A stretch of 64,000 nucleotides of DNA, taken from Petrolisthes cinctipes. Lineage: Eukaryota > Arthropoda > Malacostraca > Decapoda > Porcellanidae. Both the position numbers and the translations under genes were made by a program. Of the stretch, positions 36,201 to 48,770 are shown piece after piece (within the stretch, counting starts at the first letter, position 1; each line of letters starts with the position of its first letter). The DNA lies in assembly GCA_033782935.1 (NCBI GenBank), contig JAWQEG010001547.1:77001-141000 (forward strand). The letters run 5' to 3'. The notes below the pieces were generated by a model. The model was not told the DNA's origin. It saw nothing but the letters and a program-made list of their open reading frames with translations, and did no database searches.

Positions 36201-38225
36201 CACAGTGAGTGCAGTACAGTGTGTGAGGACATGTCAGTGAATGGTGGCCTGGAATATTTAGTAATTTACACGTGAACTGGCTGCCGTGCCTGGGCCTGAA
36301 ATATTTAGTTATTTACACGTGAACTGCCTGCCGTGCCTGGGCCCTGAATATTTAGTTATTTACACGTAAACTACCTGCTGTGCCTGGCTACACGTGACGT
36401 GCCACATAGTGAGTGCAGTACAGTGTGTGAGGACCGGTCAGTAGATGGCGGCCTGGAATATATAGTTATTTACACGTGAACTGCCTGCCGTGCCTGGCTA
36501 CATGTGACGTGCCACACAGTGAGTGCACTACAGTGTGTGAGGACCGGTCACTGAATGGCGGCCCGGAATATTTAGTTATTTACACGTGAACTGCCTGCTG
36601 TGCCTGGCTACACGTGACGCGCCACAGAGTGAGTGCAGTACAGTGTGTGAGGACCGGTCAGTGGATGGCGGCCTGGAATATTTAGTTATTTACACATGAA
36701 CTGGCTGCTGTGCCTGGGCCTGGAATATTTAGTTATTTACATGTGAACTGCCTGCCGAGCCTGGCTACACGTGACGTGACACACAGTGAGTGCAGTACAG
36801 TGTGTGAGGAACGATCAGTGGATGGCGGCCTGGAATATTTAGTTATTTCCACGTGAACTGCCTGCCGTGCCTGGCTACACGTGACGTGCCACACAGTGAG
36901 TGCAGTACAGTGTGTGAGGACCGGTCAGTGGATGACGGCCCGGAATATTTAGTTATTTACACGTGAACTGCCTGCCGTGCCTGGCTACACGTGACGTGCC
37001 ACACAGTGAGTGCAGTACAGTGTGAGAGGACCGGTCAGTGCATTGCAACGTGGAATATTTAGTTATTTACACGTGAACTGCCTTCCGTGCCTGGCTACAT
37101 GTGACATGCCACACAGTGAGTGCAGTACATAGTGTGAGGAACGGTCAGTGGATGGTGCCCTGGAATATTTAGTTATTTACACGTGAACTGCCTGCCGTGC
37201 CTGGCTACACGTGACGTGACACTCAGTGAGTGCACTACAGTGTGTGAGGACCGGTCAGTAGATGGCGGCCCGGAATATTTAGTTATTTACACGTGAACTG
37301 CCTGCTGTGCCTGGATACACGTGACGTGCCACTTAGTGAGTGCAGTACAGTGTGTGAGGACCGGTCAGTGGATGGCGGCCTGGAATATATAGTTATTTAC
37401 ACATGAACTGCCTGCCGTGCCTGGCTACATGTGACGTGCCACACAGTGAGTGAACTACAGTGTGTGAGGACCGGTCATTGAATGGCGGCCCGGAATATTT
37501 AGTTATTTACACGTGAACTGCCTGCTGTGCCTGGCTACACGTGACGCGCCACAGAGTGAGTGCAGTACAGTGTGTGAGGACCGGTCAGTGGATGGCGGCC
37601 TGGAATATTTAGTTGTTTACACATGAACTGGCTGCTGTGCCTGGGCCTGGAATATTTAGTTATTTACATGTGAACTGCCTGCCGAGCCTGGCTACACGTG
37701 ACGTGACACGCAGTGAGTGCAGTACAGTGTGTGAGGAACGATCAGTGGATGGCGGCCTGGAATATTTAGTTATTTCCACATGAACTGCCTGCCGTGCCTG
37801 GCTACACGTGACGTGCCACACAGTGAGTGTGAGGACCGGTCAGTGGATGGCGGCCCGGAATATTTAGTTATTTACACGTGACCTGCCGCCGTGCCTGGCT
37901 ACACGTGACGTGCCACACAGTGAGTGCAGTACAGTGTGTGATAACCGGTCAGTGGATTGCAACCTGGAATATTTAGTTATTTACACGTGAACTGCCTGCC
38001 GTGCCTGGCTACACGTGACATGCCACACAGTGAGTGCAGTACAGAGTGTGAGGAACGGTCAGTGGATGGTGCCCTGGAATATTTAGTTATTTACACGTGA
38101 ACTGCCTGACGTGCCTGGCTACACGTGACGTGACACTCAGTGAGTGCACTACAGTGTGTGAGGAGCGGTCAGTGGATGGCGGCCCGGAATATTTAGTTAT
38201 TTACACGTGAACTGCCTGCTGTGCC
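33201..38225 (+). repeat. 4,950-bp higher-order repeat, copy 2
   Basis: Tracks copy 1 over its whole length until about 38,225, where ACATGTGACGTGCCACACAG replaces ACACGTGACGTGCCACATAG. Private variants are AGTTTTTTCCACATG (34,156), GGCAGCCTGG near 35,333, TTATACGTGAAC near 35,936, GTGAACTACAG near 37,451 and GAGGAGCGG near 38,163. These are the ones passed to the later 7,435-bp duplicate. Confidence 0.88.
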
Positions 38226-38394
38226 TGGCTACATGTGACGTGCCACACAGTGAGTGCAGTACAGTGTGTGAGGACCGATCGGTGGATAGCGGCTTGGAAT
38301 ATTTAGTTATTTACACGTGAACTGCCTGCCGTGCCTGGCTACACGTGACATGCCACACAGTGAGTGCAGTACAGTGTGTGAGGACTGGTCAGTG

Positions 38395-41300
38395 GATGGC
38401 GGCCTGGAATATTTAGTTATTTACACGTGAACTGCCTGCCGTGCCTGGCTACACGTGACGTGCCACAAAGTGAGTGCAGTACAGTGTGTGAGGACCGGTC
38501 AGTGGATGGCGGCCTGGAATATTTAGTTATTTACACGTGAACTGACTGCCGTGCCTGGCTACACGTGACGTGCCACACAGTGAGTGCAGTACAGTGTGTG
38601 AGGACCGGTCAGTATATGGCGGCCTGGAATATTTAGTTATTTACACATGAACTGTCTGCCTTGCCTGGCTACACATGACGTGCCACACAGTGAGTGCAGT
38701 ACAGTGTGTGAGGACATGTCAGTGAATGGTGGCCTGGAATATTTAGTAATTTACACGTGAACTGGCTGCCGTGCCTGGGCCTGAAATATTTAGTTATTTA
38801 CACGTGAACTGCCTGCCGTGCCTGGGACCTGAATATTTAGTTATTTACACGTAAACTACCTGCTGTGCCTGGCTACACGTGACGTGCCACATAGTGAGTG
38901 CAGTACAGTGTGTGAGGACCGGTCAGTAGATGGCGGCCTGGAATATATAGTTATTTACACGGGAACTGCCTGCCGTGCCTGGCTACATGTGACGTGCCAC
39001 ACAGTGAGTGCACTACAGTGTGTGAGGACCGGTCACTGAATGGCGGCCCGGAATATTTAGTTATTTACACGTGAACTGCCTGCTGTGCCTGGCTACACGT
39101 GACGCGCCACAGAGTGAGTGCAGTACAGTGTGTGAGGACCGGTCAGTGGATGGCGGCCTGGAATATTTAGTTATTTACACATGAACTGGCTGCTGTGCCT
39201 GGGCCTGGAATATTTAGTTATTTACATGTGAACTGCCTGCCGAGCCTGGCTACACGTGACGTGACACACAGTGAGTGCAGTACAGTGTGTGAGGAACGAT
39301 CAGTGGATGGCGGCCTGGAATATTTAGTTATTTCCACGTGAACTGCCTGCCGTGCCTGGCTACACGTGACGTGCCACACAGTGAGTGCAGTACAGTGTGT
39401 GAGGACCGGTCAGTGGATGACGGCCCGGAATATTTAGTTATTTACACGTGAACTGCCTGCCGTGCCTGGCTACACGTGACGTGCCACACAGTGAGTGCAG
39501 TACAGTGTGAGAGGACCGGTCAGTGCATTGCAACGTGGAATATTTAGTTATTTACACGTGAACTGCCTTCCGTGCCTGGCTACATGTGACATGCCACACA
39601 GTGAGTGCAGTACATAGTGTGAGGAACGGTCAGTGGATGGTGCCCTGGAATATTTAGTTATTTACACGTGAACTGCCTGCCGTGCCTGGCTACACGTGAC
39701 GTGACACTCAGTGAGTGCACTACAGTGTGTGAGGACCGGTCAGTAGATGGCGGCCCGGAATATTTAGTTATTTACACGTGAACTGCCTGCTGTGCCTGGA
39801 TACACGTGACGTGCCACTTAGTGAGTGCAGTACAGTGTGTGAGGACCGGTCAGTGGATGGCGGCCTGGAATATATAGTTATTTACACGTGAACTGCCTGC
39901 CGTGCCTGGCTACATGTGACGTGCCACACAGTGAGTGCACTACAGTGTGTGAGGACCGGTCATTGAATGGCGGCCCGGAATATTTAGTTATTTACACGTG
40001 AACTGCCTGCTGTGCCTGGCTACACGTGACGCGCCACAGAGTGAGTGCAGTACAGTGTGTGAGGACCGGTCAGTGGATGGCGGCCTGGAATATTTAGTTG
40101 TTTACACATGAACTGGCTGCTGTGCCTGGGCCTGGAATATTTAGTTATTTACATGTGAACTGCCTGCCGAGCCTGGCTACACGTGACGTGACACGCAGTG
40201 AGTGCAGTACAGTGTGTGAGGAACGATCAGTGGATGGCGGCCTGGAATATTTAGTTATTTCCACATGAACTGCCTGCCGTGCCTGGCTACACGTGACGTG
40301 CCACACAGTGAGTGTGAGGACCGGTCAGTGGATGGCGGCCCGGAATATTTAGTTATTTACACGTGACCTGCCGCCGTGCCTGGCTACACGTGACGTGCCA
40401 CACAGTGAGTGCAGTACAGTGTGTGATAACCGGTCAGTGGATTGCAACCTGGAATATTTAGTTATTTACACGTGAACTGCCTGCCGTGCCTGGCTACACG
40501 TGACATGCCACACAGTGAGTGCAGTACAGAGTGTGAGGAACGGTCAGTGGATGGTGCCCTGGAATATTTAGTTATTTACACGTGAACTGCCTGACGTGCC
40601 TGGCTACACGTGACGTGACACTCAGTGAGTGCACTACAGTGTGTGAGGACCGGTCAGTGGAAGGCGGCCCGGAATATTTAGTTATTTACACGTGAACTGC
40701 CTGCTGTGCCTGGCTACACGTGACGTGCCACATAGTGAGTGCAGTACAGTGTGTGAGCACCGGTCAGTGGATGGCGGCCCGGAATATTTAGTTATTTACA
40801 CGTGAACTGCCTGCCGTGCCTGGCTACACGTGACGTGCCACATAGTGAGTGCAGTACAGTGTGTGAGGACCGGTCAGTAAATGGCGGCCTGGAATATTTA
40901 GTTATTTACACATGAACTGTCTGCCTTGCATGGCTACACATGACGTGCCACACAGTGAGAGCAGTACAGTGTGTGAGGACCGGTCAGTGAATGGTGGCCT
41001 GGAATATTTAGTAATTTACACGTGAACTGGCTGCCGTGCCTGGGCCTGAAATATTTAGTTATTTACACGTGAACTGCCTGCCGTGCCTGGGCCCTGAATA
41101 TTTAGTTATTTACACGTAAACTACCTGCTGTGCCTGGCTACACGTGACGTGCCACATAGTGAGTGCAGTACAGTGTGTGAGGACCGGTCAGTAGATGGCG
41201 GCCTGGAATATATAGTTATTTACACGTGAACTGCCTGCCGTGCCTGGCTACATGTGACGTGCCACACAGTGAGTGCACTACAGTGTGTGAGGACCGGTCA

Positions 41301-44300
41301 TTGAATGGCGGCCCGGAATATTTAGTTATTTACACGTGAACTGCCTGCTGTGCCTGGCTACACGTGACGCGCCACAGAGTGAGTGCAGTACAGTGTGTGA
41401 GGACCGGTCAGTGGATGGCGGCTTGGAATATTTAGTTGTTTACACATGAACTGGCTGCTGTGCCTGGGCCTGGAATATTTAGTTATTTACATGTGAACTG
41501 CCTGCCGAGCCTGGCTACACGTGACGTGACACACAGTTAGTGCAGTACAGTGTGTGAGGAACGATCAGTGGATGGCGGCCTGGAATATTTAGTTTTTTCC
41601 ACATGAACTGCCTGCCGTGCCTGGCTACACGTGACGTGCCACACAGTGAGTGCAGTACAGTGTGTTAGGACCGGTCAGTGGATGGCGGCCCGGAATATTT
41701 AGTTATTTACACGTGACCTGCCGCCGTGCCTGGCTACACGTGACGTGCCACACAGTGAGTGCAGTACAGTGTGTGATGACCGGTCAGTGGATTGCAACCT
41801 GGAATATTTAGTTATTTACACGTGAACTGCCTGCCGTGCCTGGCTACACGTGACATGCCACACAGTGAGTGCAGTACAGAGTGTGAGGAACGGTCAGTGG
41901 ATGGTGCCCTGGAATATTTAGTTATTTACACGTGAACTGCCTGACGTGCCTGGCTACACGTGACGTGACACTCAGTGAGTGCACTACAGTGTGTGAGGAC
42001 CGGTCAGTGGATGGCGGCCCGGAATATTTTGTTATTTACACGTGAACTGCCTGCTGTGCCTGGCTACACGTGACGTGCCACATAGTGAGTGCAGTACAGT
42101 GTGTGAGGACCGGTCAGTGGATGGCGGCCCGGAATATTTAGTTATTTACACGTGAACTGCCTGCCGTGCCTGGCTACACGTGACGTGCCACACAGTGAGT
42201 GCAGTACAGTGTGTGAGGACCGTTCAGTATATGGCGGCCTGGAATATTTAGTTATTTACACATGAACTTTCTGCCTTGCCTGGCTACACATGACGTGCCA
42301 CACAGTGAGTGCAGTACAGTGTGTGAGGACCGGTCAGTGAATGGTGGCCTGGAATATTTAGTAATTTACACGTGAACTGGCTGCCGTGCCTGGGCCTGAA
42401 ATATTTAGTTATTTACACGTGAACTTCCTGCCGTGCCTGGGCCCGGAATATTTAGTTATTTACACGTAAACTACCTGCTGTGCCTGGCTACACGTGACGT
42501 GCCACATAGTGAGTGCAGTACAGTGTGTGAGGACCGGTCAGTAGATGGCGGCCTGGAATATATAGTTATTTACACGTGAACTGCCTGCCGTGCCTGGCTA
42601 CATGTGACGTGCCACACAGTGAGTGCACTACAGTGTGTGAGGACCGGTCATTGAATGGCGGCCCGGAATATTTAGTTATTTACACGTGAACTGCCTGCTG
42701 TGCCTGGCTACACGTGACGCGCCACAGAGTGAGTGCAGTACAGTGTGTGAGGACCGGTCAGTGGATGGCAGCCTGGAATATTTAGTTATTTACATGTGAA
42801 CTGGCTGCTGTGCCTGGGCCTGGAATATTTAGTTATTTACAAGTGAACTGCCTGCCGAGCCTGGCTACACGTGACGTGACACACAGTGAGTGCAGTACAG
42901 TGTGTGAGGAACGATCAGTGGATGGCGGCCTGGAATATTTAGTTATTTCCACATGAACTGCCTGCCGTGCCTGGCTACACGTGACGTGCCACACAGTGAG
43001 TGCAGTACAGTGTGTGAGGACCGGTCAGTGGATGGCGGTCTGGAATATTTAGTTATTTACACGTGAACTGGCTGCCGTGCCTGGGCCTGGAATATTTAGT
43101 TATTTACACGTGAACTGCCTGCCGTGCCTGGCTACACGTGACGTGCCACACAGTGAGTGCAGTACAGTGTGTGAGGACCGGTCAGTGGATGGCGGTCTGG
43201 AATATTTAGTTATTTACACGTGAACTGGCTGCCGTGCCTGGGCCTGGAATATTTAGTTATTTACATGTGAACTGCCTGCCGTGCCTGGCTACACGTGACG
43301 TGCCACACAGTAAGTGCAGTACAGTGTGTGAGGACCGGTCAGTGAATGGCGGCCTGGAATATTTAGTTATTTATACGTGAACTGCCTGCCGTGCCTGGCT
43401 ACACGTGACGTGCCACAAAGTGAGTGCAGTACAGTGTGTGAGGACCGGTCAGTGGATGGCGGCCTGGAATATTTAGTTATTTACACGTGAACTGACTGCC
43501 GTGCCTGGCTACACGTGACGTGCCACACAGTGAGTGCAGTACAGTGTGTGAGGACCGGTCAGTATATGGCGGCCTGGAATATTTAGTTATTTACACATGA
43601 ACTGTCTGCCTTGCCTGGCTACACATGACGTGCCACACAGTGAGTGCAGTACAGTGTGTGAGGACATGTCAGTGAATGGTGGCCTGGAATATTTAGTAAT
43701 TTACACGTGAACTGGCTGCCGTGCCTGGGCCTGAAATATTTAGTTATTTACACGTGAACTGCCTGCCGTGCCTGGGCCCTGAATATTTAGTTATTTACAC
43801 GTAAACTACCTGCTGTGCCTGGCTACACGTGACGTGCCACATAGTGAGTGCAGTACAGTGTGTGAGGACCGGTCAGTAGATGGCGGCCTGGAATATATAG
43901 TTATTTACACGTGAACTGCCTGCCGTGCCTGGCTACATGTGACGTGCCACACAGTGAGTGCACTACAGTGTGTGAGGACCGGTCACTGAATGGCGGCCCG
44001 GAATATTTAGTTATTTACACGTGAACTGCCTGCTGTGCCTGGCTACACGTGACGCGCCACAGAGTGAGTGCAGTACAGTGTGTGAGGACCGGTCAGTGGA
44101 TGGCGGCCTGGAATATTTAGTTATTTACACATGAACTGGCTGCTGTGCCTGGGCCTGGAATATTTAGTTATTTACATGTGAACTGCCTGCCGAGCCTGGC
44201 TACACGTGACGTGACACACAGTGAGTGCAGTACAGTGTGTGAGGAACGATCAGTGGATGGCGGCCTGGAATATTTAGTTATTTCCACGTGAACTGCCTGC

Positions 44301-45829
44301 CGTGCCTGGCTACACGTGACGTGCCACACAGTGAGTGCAGTACAGTGTGTGAGGACCGGTCAGTGGATGACGGCCCGGAATATTTAGTTATTTACACGTG
44401 AACTGCCTGCCGTGCCTGGCTACACGTGACGTGCCACACAGTGAGTGCAGTACAGTGTGAGAGGACCGGTCAGTGCATTGCAACGTGGAATATTTAGTTA
44501 TTTACACGTGAACTGCCTTCCGTGCCTGGCTACATGTGACATGCCACACAGTGAGTGCAGTACATAGTGTGAGGAACGGTCAGTGGATGGTGCCCTGGAA
44601 TATTTAGTTATTTACACGTGAACTGCCTGCCGTGCCTGGCTACACGTGACGTGACACTCAGTGAGTGCACTACAGTGTGTGAGGACCGGTCAGTAGATGG
44701 CGGCCCGGAATATTTAGTTATTTACACGTGAACTGCCTGCTGTGCCTGGATACACGTGACGTGCCACTTAGTGAGTGCAGTACAGTGTGTGAGGACCGGT
44801 CAGTGGATGGCGGCCTGGAATATATAGTTATTTACACATGAACTGCCTGCCGTGCCTGGCTACATGTGACGTGCCACACAGTGAGTGAACTACAGTGTGT
44901 GAGGACCGGTCATTGAATGGCGGCCCGGAATATTTAGTTATTTACACGTGAACTGCCTGCTGTGCCTGGCTACACGTGACGCGCCACAGAGTGAGTGCAG
45001 TACAGTGTGTGAGGACCGGTCAGTGGATGGCGGCCTGGAATATTTAGTTGTTTACACATGAACTGGCTGCTGTGCCTGGGCCTGGAATATTTAGTTATTT
45101 ACATGTGAACTGCCTGCCGAGCCTGGCTACACGTGACGTGACACGCAGTGAGTGCAGTACAGTGTGTGAGGAACGATCAGTGGATGGCGGCCTGGAATAT
45201 TTAGTTATTTCCACATGAACTGCCTGCCGTGCCTGGCTACACGTGACGTGCCACACAGTGAGTGTGAGGACCGGTCAGTGGATGGCGGCCCGGAATATTT
45301 AGTTATTTACACGTGACCTGCCGCCGTGCCTGGCTACACGTGACGTGCCACACAGTGAGTGCAGTACAGTGTGTGATAACCGGTCAGTGGATTGCAACCT
45401 GGAATATTTAGTTATTTACACGTGAACTGCCTGCCGTGCCTGGCTACACGTGACATGCCACACAGTGAGTGCAGTACAGAGTGTGAGGAACGGTCAGTGG
45501 ATGGTGCCCTGGAATATTTAGTTATTTACACGTGAACTGCCTGACGTGCCTGGCTACACGTGACGTGACACTCAGTGAGTGCACTACAGTGTGTGAGGAG
45601 CGGTCAGTGGATGGCGGCCCGGAATATTTAGTTATTTACACGTGAACTGCCTGCTGTGCCTGGCTACATGTGACGTGCCACACAGTGAGTGCAGTACAGT
45701 GTGTGAGGACCGATCGGTGGATAGCGGCTTGGAATATTTAGTTATTTACACGTGAACTGCCTGCCGTGCCTGGCTACACGTGACATGCCACACAGTGAGT
45801 GCAGTACAGTGTGTGAGGACTGGTCAGTG
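38395..45829 (+). repeat. 7,435-bp higher-order repeat, copy 2
   Basis: Nearly indistinguishable from 30,960-38,394. The one clear difference I noticed is GTGTGAGCACCGG near 40,752 against GTGTGAGGACCGG. It even copies odd changes such as CACGGGAAC, GGGACCTGAATATT, TTATACGTG and GTGAACTAC. The match ends near 45,830, where the sequence goes on into a short unit instead of looping back. This is the youngest large duplication in the window, or else an assembly duplication. Confidence 0.9.
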
Positions 45830-46599
45830 GATGGCGGCCTGGAATATTTAGTTATTTACACGTGAACTGGCTGCCGTGCCTGGGCCTGGAATATTTAGTT
45901 ATTTACACGTGAACTGCCTGCCGTGCCTGGCTACACGTGACGTGCCACAAAGTGAGTGCAGTACAGTGTGTGAGGACCGGTCAGTGGATGGCGGCCTGGA
46001 ATATTTAGTTATTTACACGTGAACTGCCTGCCGTGCCTGGCTACACGTGACATGCCACACAGTGAGTGCAATACAGTGTGTGAGGACTGGTCAGTGGATG
46101 GCGGCCTGGAATATTTAGTTATTTACGCGTGAACTGCCTGCCGTGGCTTGCTACACGTGACGTGCCACAAAGTGAGTGCAGTACAGTATGTGAGGACCGG
46201 TCAGTGGATTGCAACCTGGAATATTTAGTTATTTACACGTGAACTGCCTGCCGTGCCTGGCTACACGTGACATGCCACACAGTGAGTGCGGTACAGTGTG
46301 TGAGGACTGGTCAGTGGATGTCAGCCTGGAATATTTAGTTATTTACACGTGAACTGCCTGCCGTGCCTGGCTACACGTGACGTGACACACAGTGAGTGCA
46401 CTACAGTGTGTGAGGACCGGTCAGTGGATGGCGGCCCGGAATATTTAGTTATTTACACGTGAACTGCCTGCTGTGCCTGGCTACACGTGACGTGCCACAT
46501 AGTGAGTGCAGTACAGTGTGTGAGGACCGGTCAGTGGATGGCGGCCCGGAATATTTAGTTATTTATACGTGAACTGCCTGCCGTGCCTGGCTACACGTG
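45830..46599 (+). repeat. Mixed monomers related to 0.8-1.4 kb
   Basis: After a short unit at 45,885 the variant order (AATACAGTG, TTTACGCGTG, GTGGCTTGCTAC, GGATTGCAACC, GCGGTACAG with GGACTGG, GACACACAG with GCACTAC, CACATAG) repeats that of 821-1,400 at offset about 45,200. The match of ordered rare variants 45 kb apart shows that blocks are shared over the whole array. Confidence 0.75.
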
Positions 46600-47880
46600 A
46601 CGTGCCACACAGTGAGTGCAGTACAGTGTGTGAAGACCGGTCAGTATATGGCGGCCTGGAATATTTAGTTATTTACACATGAACTGTCTGCCTTGCCTGG
46701 CTACACATGACGTGCCACACAGTGAGTGCAGTTCAGTGTGTGAGGACCGGTCAGTGAATGGTGGCCTGGAATATTTAGTAATTTACACGTGAACTGGCTG
46801 CCGTGCCTGGGCCTGAAATATTTAGTTATTTACACGTGAACTGCCTGCCGTGCCTGAGCCCTGAATATTTAGTTATTTACACGTAAACTACCTGCTGTGC
46901 CTGGCTACACGTGACGTGCCACATAGTGAGTGCAGTACAGTGTGTGAGGACCGGTCAGTAGATGGCGGCCTGGAATATATAGTTATTTACACGTGAACTG
47001 CCTGCCGTGCCTGGCTACATGTGACGTGCCACACAGTGAGTGCACTACAGTGTGTGAGGACCGGTCACTGAATGGCGGCCCGGAATATTTAGTTATTTAC
47101 ACGTGAACTGCCTGCTGTGCCTGGCTACACGTGACGCGCCACAGAGTGAGTGCAGTACAGTGTGTGAGGACCGGTCAGTGGATGGCGGCCTGGAATATTT
47201 AGTTATTTACACATGAACTGGCTGCTGTGCCTGGGCCTGGAATATTTAGTTATTTACATGTGAACTGCCTGCCGAGCCTGGCTACACGTGACGTGACACA
47301 CAGTGAGTGCAGTACAGTGTGTGAGGAACGATCAGTGGAAGGCGGCCTGGAATATTTAGTTATTTCCACGTGAACTGCCTTCCGTGCCTGGCTACACGTG
47401 ACGTGCCACACAGTGAGTGCAGTACAGTGTGTGAGGACCGGTCAGTGGATGGCGGCCCGGAATATTTAGTTATTTACACGTGAACTGCCTGCCGTGCCTG
47501 GCTACACGTGACGTGCCACACAGTGAGTGCAGTACAGTGTGTGAGGACCGGTCAGTGGATTGCAACCTGGAATATTTAGTTATTTACACGTGAACTGCCT
47601 GCCGTGCCTGGCTACACGTGACATGCCACACAGTGAGTGCAGTACAGAGTGTGAGGAACGGTCAGTGGATGGTGCCCTGGAATATTTAGTTATTTACACG
47701 TGAACTGCCTTCCGTGCCTGGCTACACGTGACGTGACACTCAGTGAGTGCACTACAGTGTGTGAGGACCGGTCAGTAGATGGCGGCCCGGAATATTTAGT
47801 TATTTACACGTGAACTGCCTGCTGTGCCTGGCTACACGTGACGTGCCACATAGTGAGTGCAGTACAGTGTGTGAGGACCG
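46600..47880 (+). repeat. Diverged copy of the 31.1-32.4 kb block
   Basis: Matches 31,133-32,413 at a constant offset of 15,467 (checked at 31,216/46,683, 31,490/46,957 and 32,090/47,557), with more differences than the other copies of that block: GAGCCCTG at the second short unit, GGATTGCAACC against GCATTGCAACG, and CACATAG against CACTTAG. It includes the core cassette at 46,683. Confidence 0.8.
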
Positions 47881-48770
47881 GTCAGTGAATGGCGGCCCGG
47901 AATATTTAGTTATTTACACGTGAACTGCCTGCCGTGCCTGGCTACACGTGACGTGCCACACAGTGAGTGCAGTACAGTGTGTGAGGACCGGTCAGTATAT
48001 GGCGGCCTGGAATATTTAGTTATTTACACATGAACTTTCTGCCTTGCCTGGCTACACATGACGTGCCACACAGTGAGTGCAGTACAGTGTGTGAGGACCG
48101 GTCAGTGAATGTTGGCCTGGAATATTTAGTAATTTACACGTGAACTGGCTGCCGTGCCTGGGCCTGAAATATTTAGTTATTTACACGTGAACTGACTGCC
48201 GTGCCTGGGCCCGGAATATTTAGTTATTTACACGTAAACTACCTGCTGTGCCTGGCTACACGTGACGTGCCACATAGTGAGTGCAGTACAGTGTGTGAGG
48301 ACCGGTCAGTAGATGGCGGCCTGGAATATATAGTTATTTACACGTGAACTGCCTGCCGTGCCTGGCTACATGTGACGTGCCACACAGTGAGTGCACTACA
48401 GTGTGTGAGGACCGGTCATTGAATGGCGGCCCGGAATATTTAGTTATTTACACGTGAACTGCCTGCTGTGCCTGGCTACACGTGACGCGACACAGAGTGA
48501 GTGCAGTACAGTGTGTGAGGACCGGTCAGTGGATGGCGGCCTGGAATATTTAGTTATTTACACATGAACTGGCTGCTGTGCCTGGGCCTGGAATATTTAG
48601 TTATTTACATGTGAACTGCCTGCCGAGCCTGGCTACACGTGACGTAACACACAGTGAGTGCAGTACAGTGTGTGAGGAACGATCAGTGGATGGCGGCCTG
48701 GAATATTTAGTTATTTCCACATGAACTGCCTGCCGTGCCTGGCTACACGTGACGTGCCACACAGTGAGTG
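47881..48770 (+). repeat. Diverged copy of the 29.7-30.6 kb block
   Basis: Matches 29,728-30,617 at offset 18,153 (checked at 29,881/48,034 and 30,155/48,308), sharing ACTTTCTGCCTTG. Together with the previous block it extends the 28-46 kb HOR type to about 48.8 kb in an older form. Confidence 0.78.

Larger units (their letters stand above)
30960..38394 (+). repeat. 7,435-bp higher-order repeat, copy 1
   Basis: Recurs directly downstream with offset 7,435 (checked at 31,391/38,826, 32,381/39,816, 33,481/40,916, 34,156/41,591 and 37,331/44,766). It equals 61 full and 16 short units less 27 bp (three 1-bp and two 12-bp deletions); I count 16 short joins. It spans the last part of the first 4,950-bp unit plus the whole second unit. 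Left flank GTGAATGGCGG at 30,959 becomes GTGGATGGCGG at 38,394. Confidence 0.9.
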
